From positions 36,968 through 100,967 of the forward strand of contig MEEK01000016.1 in the NCBI GenBank assembly GCA_001724425.1: DNA of 64,000 bases, written 5' to 3'. Made by a program: the position numbers and the translations under genes. Under the pieces are notes generated by a model, which saw only the letters and a program-made list of their open reading frames with translations, made no database searches and had not been told where the DNA came from. This stretch comes from Microbacterium sp. SCN 70-27. GTDB lineage: Bacteria > Actinomycetota > Actinomycetes > Actinomycetales > Microbacteriaceae. Below are positions 1 through 8,330 of the stretch, in pieces. Position 1 is the stretch's first letter. Each line of letters begins with the position of its first letter.

Positions 1-60
1 ACGCGCCACCGTGAGCCCGCCGACGCCGGAGTCGAAGATCCCGATCGGCGCGTCATTCAC
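1..60 (-). CDS. murI: Glutamate racemase, N-terminal fragment
   Basis: Only the first 20 codons lie in the window; the gene runs off the left edge. Read from a GTG at 60 the peptide starts VNDAPIGIFDSGVGG, the strongly conserved racemase N-terminus in which the Asp of the IFDSGVGG motif abuts the substrate pocket. The enzyme makes D-glutamate for peptidoglycan in the cytoplasm. An in-frame GTG two codons upstream is possible, but the -10 hexamer at 69-74 lies too close to it. The gene is divergent from pncB. Confidence 0.85.
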   Translation of the reverse strand, partial: MNDAPIGIFDSGVGGLTVAR

Positions 61-68
61 GATCACCC

Positions 69-91
69 AGCCTACCCGTCGTCGCTAGAGT
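69..91. promoter_or_regulatory. Divergent murI/pncB -10 elements
   Basis: TAGGCT on the minus strand (74-69) lies 8 nt before the murI GTG, and TAGAGT on the plus strand (86-91) lies 6 nt before the pncB ATG. The whole intergenic gap is 37 bp, so both transcripts must be leaderless or nearly so. No clear -35 boxes are visible. Confidence 0.6.
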
Positions 92-97
92 GACGGC

Positions 98-1420
98 ATG
101 GCCTCGAGCGCTCTGCTGACCGACCGGTACGAACTCACGATGATCGATGCGGCGCTGCGCGACGGCACCGCCTCGCGCCCGTGCGTGTTCGAGCTGTTCG
201 GCAGACGCCTCCCGGGTGCGCGACGCTTCGGCGTCGTCGCGGGCACCGGCCGCCTGCTGCAGCAGCTGCGCGACTTCCGCTTCGACGACGACGAGCTGCG
301 CTACCTCCGCGACAACCGGGTCGTGAGCGCAGAGGCGATCTCGTTCTTCGAGGGGTACCGCTTCAGCGGGTCGATCCTCGGCTACCGCGAAGGCGAGGCG
401 TACTTCCCGGGGTCGCCGGTGCTCACGGTGGAGGGCACGTTCGCGGAGGCGGTCGTGCTCGAGACCCTCGCCCTCAGCATCCTGAACCACGACTCGGCCG
501 TCGCGAACGCCGCGGCGCGCATGTCGATCGCCGCGGGTGACCGCCCGCTCGCCGAGATGGGCTCGCGCCGCGCCGCCGAGCGGTCGGCCGTCGCCGCCGC
601 CCGTGCCGCCTACATCGCCGGGTTCGGTGCGACGAGCAACCTCGAGGCGGGCCGCGCATGGGGCATCCCCACGATGGGCACCGCCGCGCATGCGTGGACG
701 CTCCTGCACGACACGGAGGAGGACGCGTTCCGCAGCCAGATCGAGGCTCTCGGCGCCGACACGACCCTCCTCGTCGACACGTACGACATCCGCACGGGTG
801 TCGAGACGGCCGTGCGCGTCGCGGGCACGGGGCTCGGCGGCGTGCGCATCGACTCGGGCGATCTGCCGACGGTCGCCGCCGAGGTGCGTGCGCAACTCGA
901 CGGGCTCGGGGCGACGGGAACCAAGATCACCGTGACGAGCGACCTCGACGAGTTCGCGATCGCGGCGCTTGCCGCCTCCCCCGTGGATGCCTACGGCGTC
1001 GGCACCTCGGTCGTCACCGGGTCCGGGGCCCCCACGGCGGGCATGGTCTACAAGCTCGTGGCACGCCAGGGCGCCGACGGCGGCTGGGTGGGGGTCGCGA
1101 AGGCATCCACCGACAAGGCGTCCAAGGGCGGACGCAAGGCGGCGTTCCGGACACTCGAGCGCGGTACGGCGACGAGTGAGCTCATCGTCGTCTCCGACGG
1201 CTTCGAGGAGGTCGCGACGGCGGCGGAGCACCCCGACGCGCGGGCGCTGCAGGTCGTCCTCGTCGACCACGGCGAGCCCGACCCGGCGTACGAAGGCCAC
1301 GCCGGCGTCGCCCTCGCCCGCGAGCACCACGCCATGGTCCGCGAGGAGTTGCCGGTCAAGGCGCTCGCGCTCAGCAGGTCCGACCCGGCGCTGCCGACGG
1401 TCTACGTCGACGCGGAGTGA
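98..1420 (+). CDS. pncB: Nicotinate phosphoribosyltransferase
   Basis: Preiss-Handler enzyme joining nicotinate and PRPP to form nicotinate mononucleotide, with ATP hydrolysis, in the cytoplasm. The 440-aa protein shows the family hallmarks: TDRYELTM near residue 8, GTAAHAW near 194-200 whose His (about 198) is the expected phospho-acceptor, RIDSGDL near 250-256 in the PRPP-binding region, and YGVGTSVV. The length fits the bacterial/actinobacterial form. The ATG at 98 has no Shine-Dalgarno sequence but sits 6 nt after a TAGAGT -10, so a leaderless start is likely. It is monocistronic: the next gene converges on it 6 bp downstream. Confidence 0.95.
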   Translation: MASSALLTDRYELTMIDAALRDGTASRPCVFELFGRRLPGARRFGVVAGTGRLLQQLRDFRFDDDELRYLRDNRVVSAEAISFFEGYRFSGSILGYREGEAYFPGSPVLTVEGTFAEAVVLETLALSILNHDSAVANAAARMSIAAGDRPLAEMGSRRAAERSAVAAARAAYIAGFGATSNLEAGRAWGIPTMGTAAHAWTLLHDTEEDAFRSQIEALGADTTLLVDTYDIRTGVETAVRVAGTGLGGVRIDSGDLPTVAAEVRAQLDGLGATGTKITVTSDLDEFAIAALAASPVDAYGVGTSVVTGSGAPTAGMVYKLVARQGADGGWVGVAKASTDKASKGGRKAAFRTLERGTATSELIVVSDGFEEVATAAEHPDARALQVVLVDHGEPDPAYEGHAGVALAREHHAMVREELPVKALALSRSDPALPTVYVDAE

Positions 1421-1426
1421 ACCGGG

Positions 1427-1693
1427 TCAGTTCATGAGCGACTCGTAGATCTCCTTGCACGTCGGGCACACGGGGAACTTCTCCGGGTCGCGGCCGGGGG
1501 TCCACTTCTTGCCGCACAGGGCCCGTACCGGCTTTCCGGTGAGGGCGGATTCGAGGATCTTGTCCTTCTTGACGTAGTGCGAGAACCGCTCGTGATCGCC
1601 CGGCTCGATGTTCTCTTCGCGCAGGAGCTCTTCGAGCTCGCGGTCGAGGGTCAGGGTGCCGCCCTCGTCGGGGCGGTCGAGAGGGGTGCTCAT
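1427..1693 (-). CDS. DUF3039 family protein (small zinc-ribbon-like)
   Basis: 88-aa protein starting MSTPLDRPDEGG. The second half carries paired cysteines, CGKKW and CPTC, about 20 residues apart, which look like a zinc ribbon, after a basic segment YVKKDKI. This is the DUF3039 pattern, a small family found across Actinobacteria with no established function. The frame stays open further upstream, but the ATG at 1693 is preferred because TACACT (1707-1702) lies 8 nt upstream and the extension is unlike the family. It converges on pncB and is not in an operon with the ABC genes that follow. Confidence 0.85.
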   Translation of the reverse strand: MSTPLDRPDEGGTLTLDRELEELLREENIEPGDHERFSHYVKKDKILESALTGKPVRALCGKKWTPGRDPEKFPVCPTCKEIYESLMN

Positions 1694-1701
1694 GGCATCC
1701 G

Positions 1702-1707
1702 AGTGTA
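1702..1707 (-). promoter_or_regulatory. -10 element of the DUF3039 gene
   Basis: TACACT read on the minus strand, 8 nt upstream of the ATG at 1693. It implies a leaderless or very short-leader transcript. Confidence 0.45.
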
Positions 1708-1733
1708 GCCGTGGCACACCGCACGGGATCCGA

Positions 1734-3293
1734 TCAGGTCGACTCGGCGAACTCCATGAGGCGCCCACCCCGGCGCTCGAAGACCGCGCCACCGCCGAAG
1801 ATGCCGGCGAGGAGGACGACGAACCCGACGCCGAGTCCCGTCCACAAGGCCGTCCATGCGAACGACGGATCGTCGCTGAGCGCCCGCCACGCGAACCACA
1901 GCGCCGGGGCGCTCAGCGCGATCGCCCCGAGCAGGACGACGGCCTGTGCGAGCCCGCCCGACGTGCGCTGAGGCTGCTGGAACGGGCTGTCGCCGGGCCG
2001 GGAGACGGGGTACGGCAGGAGCACGGAAGACAGCGACGACAGACCCAGTCCGCAGAGGAACAGGCTCGCACAGACCCCGATCATGGCGGGCAGCATCGCC
2101 CACCGGCCATGCAGTGAGATGAGCATCGGCACGGCGACCGCGAGCACCGCGGTGCCGATGAGCGCGACCGGCACGAGGCGGCCGCTGCGATCGGATGCCC
2201 CGCGCACGGCGGCGGCCACGTGCATCCACACGGCGGAGGAGTCGTAGGCGAGGTCGTTGTGGGCGATCCACCCGAAGAAGAGCGCCATGAGGGGCGCGGG
2301 GACGAGCACGACGTACTCCGGCGGGACTCCCACGATGAGCAGCGGGACGACGACCACGGCGGCGACGACGGGCACGATGAAGAGGTCCACGAGGTGCCGC
2401 GGATCGCGCAGCCAGTAGAGGAGGCTCCGCGCCGCGATGCCTCCGCCGGGGGTGCTGGGGGTCAGGGCGAACCATCCGAGGCCCGCGCTCTCGCGCCCGG
2501 ATCCGGGCCGCTCCGTCGTCGTCAGCAGCAGTCGGACGAGCCAGAACCACAGGGCGCCGAGGCCCAGCACCGTGAGCACCGCGACGGTCACGCTCACACC
2601 CACGGACCCGTGCAGGACGGAAGCACCGGGAAGCGCCCACGCGGCGCCGAGCGGAGTCATCGCCAGGACACGCACGGCCTCTGCGAGTGCGGACGGTACC
2701 TCGCCGTCCCACTCGAGCGAGACGAAGAACACCGCGATCGGCACGGCGACGATGATGAGACCGACGAGGAGGAGTCCGCTGAGCTCGCGCGAGCGCCGCT
2801 CCCTGAGCGCCAAGCCACCGAGGGCGAGGGCGACCTTGGCCGCGAGGAGGCACGTGAGCACGCCCAGCACCAGGGCGGACACCGCGAGGGCGGGCGCCGC
2901 GCCCTGCGCCACCCACAGCATCCCCAATGCGACGGCGATGGCGGTCAACGCGATCACCGGGACGCTGATGATGCTCGCGAGGAGCGTGACGCCGGCCACC
3001 CGCGCGGGTGAGGCGCCGAAGACGGCGAAGCGTCGCGGGTCGAGCTGATCGTCGAACCCGCCGACGAGGGCTCCGGCGAAATAGCCGACGGTGAGGGCGG
3101 TTCCTGCGACGACGGTGACCGTGTACGCGACCTCGGTGTCGACGCCGCGGAGCCGCAGCGCCCCGAAGAACACCGCACCCACGGCGATCACGAGGAGCAC
3201 GAGCCCGACGATGCGCCGCGTCAATTGGCGCCCTCGGCCGCGCAGGGCTCCGACGAGGAGGTCGAATCTCAGTCGGAGAACGTGTGCAACCAC
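1734..3293 (-). CDS. ABC transporter permease (multi-span exporter subunit)
   Basis: 519-aa very hydrophobic protein with about a dozen membrane segments, for example around residues 24-45, 55-80, 100-125 and 130-155, and a strongly hydrophobic C-terminus ending RRGGRLMEFAEST. It is translated from a GTG that overlaps the 3' end of the ATPase gene by 25 bp, with GGAGG about 9 nt upstream, so the two are translationally coupled. Substrate is unknown. Pairing with an ABC-2 type ATPase suggests export. The hydrophilic loop around KTTTERPGSG-like residues is the only long soluble part. I do not recognise a closer family. Confidence 0.8.
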   Translation of the reverse strand: MVAHVLRLRFDLLVGALRGRGRQLTRRIVGLVLLVIAVGAVFFGALRLRGVDTEVAYTVTVVAGTALTVGYFAGALVGGFDDQLDPRRFAVFGASPARVAGVTLLASIISVPVIALTAIAVALGMLWVAQGAAPALAVSALVLGVLTCLLAAKVALALGGLALRERRSRELSGLLLVGLIIVAVPIAVFFVSLEWDGEVPSALAEAVRVLAMTPLGAAWALPGASVLHGSVGVSVTVAVLTVLGLGALWFWLVRLLLTTTERPGSGRESAGLGWFALTPSTPGGGIAARSLLYWLRDPRHLVDLFIVPVVAAVVVVPLLIVGVPPEYVVLVPAPLMALFFGWIAHNDLAYDSSAVWMHVAAAVRGASDRSGRLVPVALIGTAVLAVAVPMLISLHGRWAMLPAMIGVCASLFLCGLGLSSLSSVLLPYPVSRPGDSPFQQPQRTSGGLAQAVVLLGAIALSAPALWFAWRALSDDPSFAWTALWTGLGVGFVVLLAGIFGGGAVFERRGGRLMEFAEST

Positions 3294-4927
3294 TCCAGGC
3301 CCTCCACGTCGCCGCCGCTGCTGGACAGTTCGAGGAATCGCTCTTCGAGGGTCGACCCTCCGCGCACCTCGTCGAGGGTGCCCTGCGCGAGCACCTGTCC
3401 CGCCACGATCACCGCGACGCCGCTGCAGACCCGCTCGACGAGTTCCATGCCGTGACTCGACAGCACGACCGTGCCGCCGTGCTCGACGTACGCGGAGAGG
3501 ATGTCGAGGATGACCGACGACGACACGGGATCGACCGACTCGAAGGGTTCGTCGAGCACGAGGACCCGTGGCGAATGGATCATCGCACCGGCGAGCATGA
3601 TCTTCTTCGTCATGCCCGTGGAATAGTCCGAGACCTTGCGTCCGAGCGCATCGGAGAGATCGAACGCGCGGGCGAGATCCGCCGTGCGCGACTCGACGAC
3701 GGCGGAACGCAGGCCCCGCAGCACGCCGTAGTAGTACAGGAGCTGACGGCCGGTGAGGCGGTCGAAGGTGCGGAGGCGATCGGGCAGGATGCCCATCTGC
3801 CGCTTCGCCCGGGCCGGGTCCTTCGTGAGGTCGATGCCGGCGACCTCGATCGAACCGGCATCCGGGCGCAACAGGCCGGCGATGAGCGACAGCGTCGTGG
3901 TCTTGCCGGCGCCGTTCGGGCCGACGATCCCGTAGAAGGTGCCCGCCGGGACGGTGAGGTCGATCGCGTCGACGGCCGCCGTCTGACCGAACCATTTCGA
4001 GACGCCGCTGAGGCGCAGCGCCGGGACGGCGGCGTCGGCGTCGATCTCGACGTCGATCTGCGGGAGCACGTCGACGTCGTCGCCGACGTCCCCCGTTTCC
4101 TCGCGTGCGTCCGGGATATCCTCGGGCGCCGTCTCGACGACGGCCTCCGCCGCGAAGACCTCGTCCGCGATCTCAAGGGTCGCGTCGGGCTCGGGGGCCG
4201 GCTGTGCGCCGGTGCTCGAGTCGAGGACCGCTTCGGGTTCCGCGACGGGCTCAGGCTCGGGCTCGGGCTCGGGCTCAGGCTCGGGCTCAGGCTCAGGCTC
4301 GGGCTCGGGCTCGACGACCGTCGCGAGATCAGGCTCAGGCTCGACGACGATGCTGGGATCGACGGCGGCCTCGACCTCGTCGACGATCTCGGGCTCCGCC
4401 GCGGCATCCGGCACGTCCTCGGGAGCCGGCTCATCGGTCGCGACAGGCCCCGGCATCGGCGGCACGTCCGGAACCGCCGGCACATCGACGACCTCAGGGA
4501 GGGCGGGAACAGGCGGCAGGTCGACCGGCACAGCGTGCGCCTCGGCGTCGAGACGTGCCGCCGCGACGGCGGCGGGAACGGCGGGCGGCGGGGGCGGCGT
4601 GGCCTTGGCCGTGCGGGGAGCGCGCTTCTTGGCGGGCGGCGCCGGGCGCTTCGCTGGCACCGGGGGCGGCGCGGCTGCCGGAGGGGATGCCTCCTCCGCC
4701 GCCGCCGCGCTGTCCGCATCGCTTTTCGCCGGGGTCGCCGGAGCGGCCGCAGGCTTCGCCGCGGGGCGTCGCGGAGGGCGTGCCGCTCCGGGCGTGCGCT
4801 TCTTCGTCGGCGACGTCGACCGAGGGGGCGTCGCCGCGGCATCCGCTGCGCTCACCGTCGGCAACGGAGGCACCGCCGGACCGAGTCCTCCGTCCTCGTT
4901 CTGGGGGATCGGCAGAGCGGCGGTCAC
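3269..4927 (-). CDS. ABC transporter ATP-binding protein with long Pro/Ala/Glu-rich N-terminal extension
   Basis: The C-terminal 250 residues are a standard ABC ATPase: Walker A GPNGAGKTT at about 336-344, signature YSTGMTKK at about 435-442 (a divergent LSGGQ, as in many exporter ATPases), Walker B VLVLDEP at about 455-461 and the switch His in LSSHG. Residues 1 to about 300 are low complexity: Ala/Pro/Lys-rich to about 125, then acidic and Pro-rich, with eleven uninterrupted Glu-Pro pairs at 206-227. Ordinary family members begin near residue 300, so this is a very unusual head, probably an extended cytoplasmic spacer. The start is a GTG 6 nt after TAGGTT. No internal start with a good ribosome site is evident near 300. 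It is in an operon with the permease. Confidence 0.85.
   Translation of the reverse strand: MTAALPIPQNEDGGLGPAVPPLPTVSAADAAATPPRSTSPTKKRTPGAARPPRRPAAKPAAAPATPAKSDADSAAAAEEASPPAAAPPPVPAKRPAPPAKKRAPRTAKATPPPPPAVPAAVAAARLDAEAHAVPVDLPPVPALPEVVDVPAVPDVPPMPGPVATDEPAPEDVPDAAAEPEIVDEVEAAVDPSIVVEPEPDLATVVEPEPEPEPEPEPEPEPEPEPEPVAEPEAVLDSSTGAQPAPEPDATLEIADEVFAAEAVVETAPEDIPDAREETGDVGDDVDVLPQIDVEIDADAAVPALRLSGVSKWFGQTAAVDAIDLTVPAGTFYGIVGPNGAGKTTTLSLIAGLLRPDAGSIEVAGIDLTKDPARAKRQMGILPDRLRTFDRLTGRQLLYYYGVLRGLRSAVVESRTADLARAFDLSDALGRKVSDYSTGMTKKIMLAGAMIHSPRVLVLDEPFESVDPVSSSVILDILSAYVEHGGTVVLSSHGMELVERVCSGVAVIVAGQVLAQGTLDEVRGGSTLEERFLELSSSGGDVEGLEWLHTFSD
4247..4312. repeat. 11 x 6-bp tandem repeat coding for (Glu-Pro)11
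   Basis: Eleven uninterrupted hexamers of GGGCTC or AGGCTC on the plus strand, read as Glu-Pro codons by the minus-strand ATPase gene. Hexamers keep the frame, so copy-number change would only lengthen or shorten the rod-like EP segment. Confidence 0.9.
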
Positions 4928-4933
4928 CCCTCC

Positions 4934-4939
4934 AACCTA
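4934..4939 (-). promoter_or_regulatory. -10 element of the ABC operon
   Basis: TAGGTT on the minus strand, 6 nt from the GTG at 4927. The six spacer bases are GGAGGG, which looks like a ribosome site but would abut the start codon. Confidence 0.45.
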
Positions 4940-5123
4940 CCAAGCGCGACCGACTCTCGCGGGGGGTGTTGCGCGGCGCGACACATTCCCAAGAACATCA
5001 CAAAAAGGCAACAGACCGGGCACTTCCCAAGGATTCCCAGGCAGCTTCGCTACCATGTCCGACGGCACGAAGGAGTGTCCACTCGTCGAACAGACAGTGA
5101 ACAAAATCCTCCAGGAGCACCCC

Positions 5124-5816
5124 TTGACCCTTCAGACCGTCATCCTCGCCGCAGGAATGGGCTCGCGTCTCGGTCGCAGTCTGCCCAAGTCCCTCACCGA
5201 ACTGCAGGACGGGCGCACGATCATGCGCCAGCAGCACGACAACATCCGCGCCGCGTTCGGCACGCACGCGCGCATCACGACCGTCGTCGGCTACCGCGCG
5301 GAGACCATCATCGACGCGTTCCCGCACGTCGACTACGTCCACAACGACCGCTACGACCAGACGAACACCTCCAAGAGCCTGCTCCGCGCCCTCAAGGCCA
5401 CGGGCCGGGGCGGCGTCCTCTGGATGAACGGCGATGTCGTCTTCGACCCGCGCGTACTCGGCCGTGCCGTCGCCCTCATCGAACGCGACCAGTCGTTCGT
5501 CACCGTCAACACCGCCAAGGTCAGCGACGAAGAGGTCAAGTACACCGTCACCGCCGAGGGCTACATCAAGGAACTCTCCAAGGTCGTCCGGGGTGGCATC
5601 GGCGAGGCCGTCGGCATCAACTACATCTCGAGCGCCGACAAGCACGCACTCATCACGCAGCTCGGCCGGGTCGGCGACCAGGACTACTTCGAGCGCGGGC
5701 TCGAACTCGCGATCATCGAGAACGGGCTGCTCGTCGAGCCGCTGGACATCTCCGACCTGTACGCCGTCGAGGTCGACTTCGCCGAAGACCTCGAACGCGC
5801 GAACCAGTTCGTCTGA
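5124..5816 (+). CDS. NTP transferase family protein (sugar/alditol-phosphate cytidylyltransferase-like)
   Basis: The protein begins MTLQTVILAAGMGSRLG, the Rossmann-type nucleotidyltransferase signature with the phosphate-binding LAAGMGSRLG at residues 7-16, followed by LPKSLTEL, NDRYDQTN, WMNGDVVF (metal-binding Asp) and a C-terminal VEVDFAEDLERAN. This resembles phosphocholine, inositol-phosphate or glycerol-phosphate cytidylyltransferases. The substrate cannot be told from sequence. The TTG at 5124 is chosen because AGGAG precedes it by 7 nt and the signature then starts at the usual place. An in-frame ATG at 5055 would add 23 residues but has no ribosome site. Neighbouring glycerophosphotransferases suggest it activates a building block for a wall glycopolymer. 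Confidence 0.75.
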   Translation: MTLQTVILAAGMGSRLGRSLPKSLTELQDGRTIMRQQHDNIRAAFGTHARITTVVGYRAETIIDAFPHVDYVHNDRYDQTNTSKSLLRALKATGRGGVLWMNGDVVFDPRVLGRAVALIERDQSFVTVNTAKVSDEEVKYTVTAEGYIKELSKVVRGGIGEAVGINYISSADKHALITQLGRVGDQDYFERGLELAIIENGLLVEPLDISDLYAVEVDFAEDLERANQFV

Positions 5817-5838
5817 TCCGCCGCTGACGCCCGCTGCC

Positions 5839-6738
5839 ATGGCGAAGGTCCACCGGATCCACTCCATGCCGGACGACTCGCCGTGGGACGGCGGTCTGCC
5901 GCCGCAGGGCTCCTCGGAGCATCCCGCCGCCATCCGTGCGCTCGACGGGGTGCTGCGCGTGCAGCGACCCGTGGTGGTCGCGCATCTCCGCAGCATCCGG
6001 CTGCGGCATCCGAACGCCTCGACGGCGGACATCGTACGGATGCTCGAGCGTCGCTACCTCGCCGCCGTCACGACGGGCGGCGCGGCCGTCGGCGCGACCG
6101 CGGTCGTCCCCGGCATCGGCACGGGCGTCACCCTCGCGCTCTCCGGCGTCGAGACGATCGGGTTCCTGGATGCCACAGCGCTGTTCGCCCAGTCGCTCGC
6201 CGAACTCCACGGCATCCCCGTCGAGAACCCCGACCGTGCCCGCGCGCTCGTGCTCACCCTCATGCTGGGCCAGGAGGGCGTCGACCTCGTCGCCCAGCTG
6301 AGCCGCCAGGCCGTCGGCAAGGGCGGCACACGGTCGGCGTACTGGGGCGAGACGATCACGAAGTCGCTCCCCCGCGCGGCCGTCGGCCCCTTGCTCGACC
6401 GGCTCAAGGGCGCGTTCATCCATCAGTTCGCCGCCAAGGGCAGCGCGTCGGTGATCGGCAAGGCGCTCCCGTTCGGCATCGGTGCGGCGATCGGCGGCAC
6501 CGGCAATCACCTCCTCGGTCGCCGCGTCGTGATCGGATCGCGCAAGGCGTTCGGGGTGGTGCCTGTGCAGTACCCGACCGAGCTCGAACCACGCCCCGGC
6601 GCATCTCGACTCGAGGCGGCCGCATTCGGCACCGCCCGCAGGGTGGGGGCCGCGATCGGTGCCGGTGGACGCCGCACGATCGCGGCCGTGCGACCGAAGC
6701 GCGGCGTCGAGAAGGAATCGGCACCCCCGGAGCAGTGA
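5839..6738 (+). CDS. EcsC-like hypothetical protein
   Basis: 299-aa protein with a glycine-rich hydrophobic core: TTGGAAVGATAVVPGIG near residues 77-93 and LPFGIGAAIGGTGNHLLG near 213-230. The first fits the GG-x-lPGiG pattern and the second the lP-x-G-igg-N pattern of the EcsC family. EcsC proteins are membrane-associated and of uncertain role. It starts 22 bp after the nucleotidyltransferase stop without a convincing ribosome site. ATG 5866 is an alternative start, which would remove nine residues. The family call is tentative. Confidence 0.6.
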   Translation: MAKVHRIHSMPDDSPWDGGLPPQGSSEHPAAIRALDGVLRVQRPVVVAHLRSIRLRHPNASTADIVRMLERRYLAAVTTGGAAVGATAVVPGIGTGVTLALSGVETIGFLDATALFAQSLAELHGIPVENPDRARALVLTLMLGQEGVDLVAQLSRQAVGKGGTRSAYWGETITKSLPRAAVGPLLDRLKGAFIHQFAAKGSASVIGKALPFGIGAAIGGTGNHLLGRRVVIGSRKAFGVVPVQYPTELEPRPGASRLEAAAFGTARRVGAAIGAGGRRTIAAVRPKRGVEKESAPPEQ

Positions 6739-6769
6739 CCGCGTGCCCGGGAAGGCGCACAATGGACAT

Positions 6770-6976
6770 ATGGGTGTGTTCCAGAGCCGTCCCGAAGAGC
6801 CGAACGAGTGGGCAGGCCTTCCCAGCGAGCCCTGGGAGCCGCGCGTTCCCGGGGAGATCCTGCCGCCCGCGACCGACGACCTCGGTGTCCTCGGCACTGC
6901 CGGCATCTCCTTCTCCGTGCCCACCGAACTCCTCGCGGCGGAGGTCCAGGTCGACGCCGACGGCGACGGCGACTGA
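6770..6976 (+). CDS. Small conserved hypothetical protein
   Basis: 68-aa acidic protein (MGVFQSRPEEPNEWAGLPSE at the N-terminus, acidic DADGDGD tail), without transmembrane segments or cysteines. I recognise the N-terminal style as a short protein seen in related actinobacteria but know no function. The upstream hexamer CACAAT lies 6 nt before the ATG, a poor but possible -10. It lies 58 bp before the maltokinase start and may be unrelated to it. Confidence 0.6.
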   Translation: MGVFQSRPEEPNEWAGLPSEPWEPRVPGEILPPATDDLGVLGTAGISFSVPTELLAAEVQVDADGDGD

Positions 6977-7022
6977 CAGCGGCACGTCGCGCCCACAGCG
7001 CCGCTGGCGCGACGTTCGCCGC

Positions 7023-7028
7023 TACCCT
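7023..7028 (+). promoter_or_regulatory. -10 element of the maltokinase gene
   Basis: TACCCT, 6 nt before the ATG at 7035. No Shine-Dalgarno sequence is present, so the mRNA is expected to start at or next to the start codon. Confidence 0.55.
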
Positions 7029-7034
7029 GTGCAC

Positions 7035-8318
7035 ATGCATCACGCACTCCCCCTCCTCATCGACTGGGTGCCCCGCCAGCGCTGGTTCGCCGCGACGGGC
7101 GGGACTGCGCGGCTGCGCCTGCTGGCGGAGATCCCCATGGACGGTGCCGCGCCGGATGCCGAGGTGTCGGTCCTGCTCATCGCCGATGATGCGACGGACC
7201 GCCCGGTCGTCTATCAGGTGCCGGTCGTCGTGCGCCACGACCCTTCGCCCGCGCCGAGCGCCGCCGTCATCGGCACGACCTCCGACGGGATGACTCTCCT
7301 CGACGGTCCGCACGATCCCGCCTTCACGAGCGCCCTGATGCGGCAGATCGCGCCGGGCGTCGAAGCCACGGCGGAGGTGCTGCGCGGCGAGCAGTCGAAC
7401 ACGTCGATCATCTTCCACCCGACCGCGGGTCGACCCGTCATCTGCAAGGTCTTCCGTCAGGTCGAGGAAGGCACGAACCCCGACATCGAGCTTCAGACAG
7501 TGCTCACGGATGCCGGGTCGAGCCACGTCCCCGCGGTGATCGGCGCCGTCACGGGATCCTGGCCGGACCCGCTCGTCGGCGCGCACATCGCCTCGGGGTC
7601 GCTTGCGTTCGCGCAGGAGTTCTTCCCCGGCGTCTCCGATGCCTGGCGCGTCGCGCTGGGCGCCGCGGCCGACGATACGGACTTCACCGCGGCCGCCGCG
7701 GACCTCGGACGGACGACGGCGGACGTCCATCGCGACCTGGCGCGGCTTCTGCCGACGCGGCCCGCGACCGGCACCGCTCGCGAGACCGTGGCCGCCGCCT
7801 GGCTGCGACGCCTCGACATCGCGCTCGTCGAAGTGCCCGCGCTCCGCCCCCATGAGGCGGCGATCCGCGCGTGCTACGCGGATGCCATGGGCGTCGACTG
7901 GCCCGACCTGCAGCGCATTCACGGCGACTATCACCTCGGGCAGGTCCTCCAGGTGCCCGGGCGCGGCTGGGTCCTCCTCGACTTCGAAGGCGAGCCGATG
8001 CGGCCCATCGGGGAGCGGCGCGAACCCGACCTCGCTCTCCGCGATATCGCGGGCATGCTGCGCTCGTTCGACTACGTCGCCGGATCGGTGCTGCAGGAGG
8101 GACCGCCGTCGGTGCCGGCCGTCCTCGCCTGGGCGGATGCCGCACGAACCGCGTTCCTCGCGGGCTACGCCGCGGCCATGCCCGGCGCCGCCGGCGGCCC
8201 GCTCCTCGCCGCACTCGAACTGGAGAAGGCCGTCTACGAAGCGATCTACGAGGCTCGCCACCGTCCCGGCTGGCTCTCGATCCCCCTCGCCGCCGTGGAG
8301 CGACTGGCCGAGGACTGA
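7035..8318 (+). CDS. mak: Maltokinase
   Basis: 427-aa protein with an N-terminal cap domain (DWVPRQRWF near residue 9, as in maltokinases) followed by an aminoglycoside-phosphotransferase-like kinase fold. The catalytic loop is IHGDYHLGQ at about 295-303 and the metal-binding motif LLDFEGEP at about 314-321, the exact pattern of Mak/Pep2. The enzyme makes maltose 1-phosphate from maltose and ATP, feeding GlgE-dependent alpha-glucan synthesis. In most actinobacteria it is next to or fused with treS, or near glgE and glgB. None of these is in the window, so here it stands alone. The product could act on a different glucoside. Confidence 0.85.
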   Translation: MHHALPLLIDWVPRQRWFAATGGTARLRLLAEIPMDGAAPDAEVSVLLIADDATDRPVVYQVPVVVRHDPSPAPSAAVIGTTSDGMTLLDGPHDPAFTSALMRQIAPGVEATAEVLRGEQSNTSIIFHPTAGRPVICKVFRQVEEGTNPDIELQTVLTDAGSSHVPAVIGAVTGSWPDPLVGAHIASGSLAFAQEFFPGVSDAWRVALGAAADDTDFTAAAADLGRTTADVHRDLARLLPTRPATGTARETVAAAWLRRLDIALVEVPALRPHEAAIRACYADAMGVDWPDLQRIHGDYHLGQVLQVPGRGWVLLDFEGEPMRPIGERREPDLALRDIAGMLRSFDYVAGSVLQEGPPSVPAVLAWADAARTAFLAGYAAAMPGAAGGPLLAALELEKAVYEAIYEARHRPGWLSIPLAAVERLAED

Positions 8319-8330
8319 GCGCGCTCAGTC
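8313..8330. terminator. Palindrome across two convergent stop codons
   Basis: A perfect 18-bp palindrome (GACTGAGCG and its complement) contains the TGA of the maltokinase and the TGA of the facing glycerophosphotransferase gene. It can fold as a 7-bp stem with a CGCG loop on either transcript. No U-tract follows. Confidence 0.5.

Noticed and set aside
4247-4312. Possible CRISPR or minisatellite array
   Set aside because: 6-bp units without spacers; it is simple coding repeat for Glu-Pro.
5055-5123. Upstream ATG for the nucleotidyltransferase
   Set aside because: In frame, but no ribosome site; the TTG at 5124 has AGGAG and starts the signature at the usual distance.
3284-5827. Very long Arg/Asp-rich plus-strand frame antisense to the ABC genes and running into the nucleotidyltransferase
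   Set aside because: High G+C leaves long open shadow frames; composition is repetitive and the opposite strand has clear ABC motifs.
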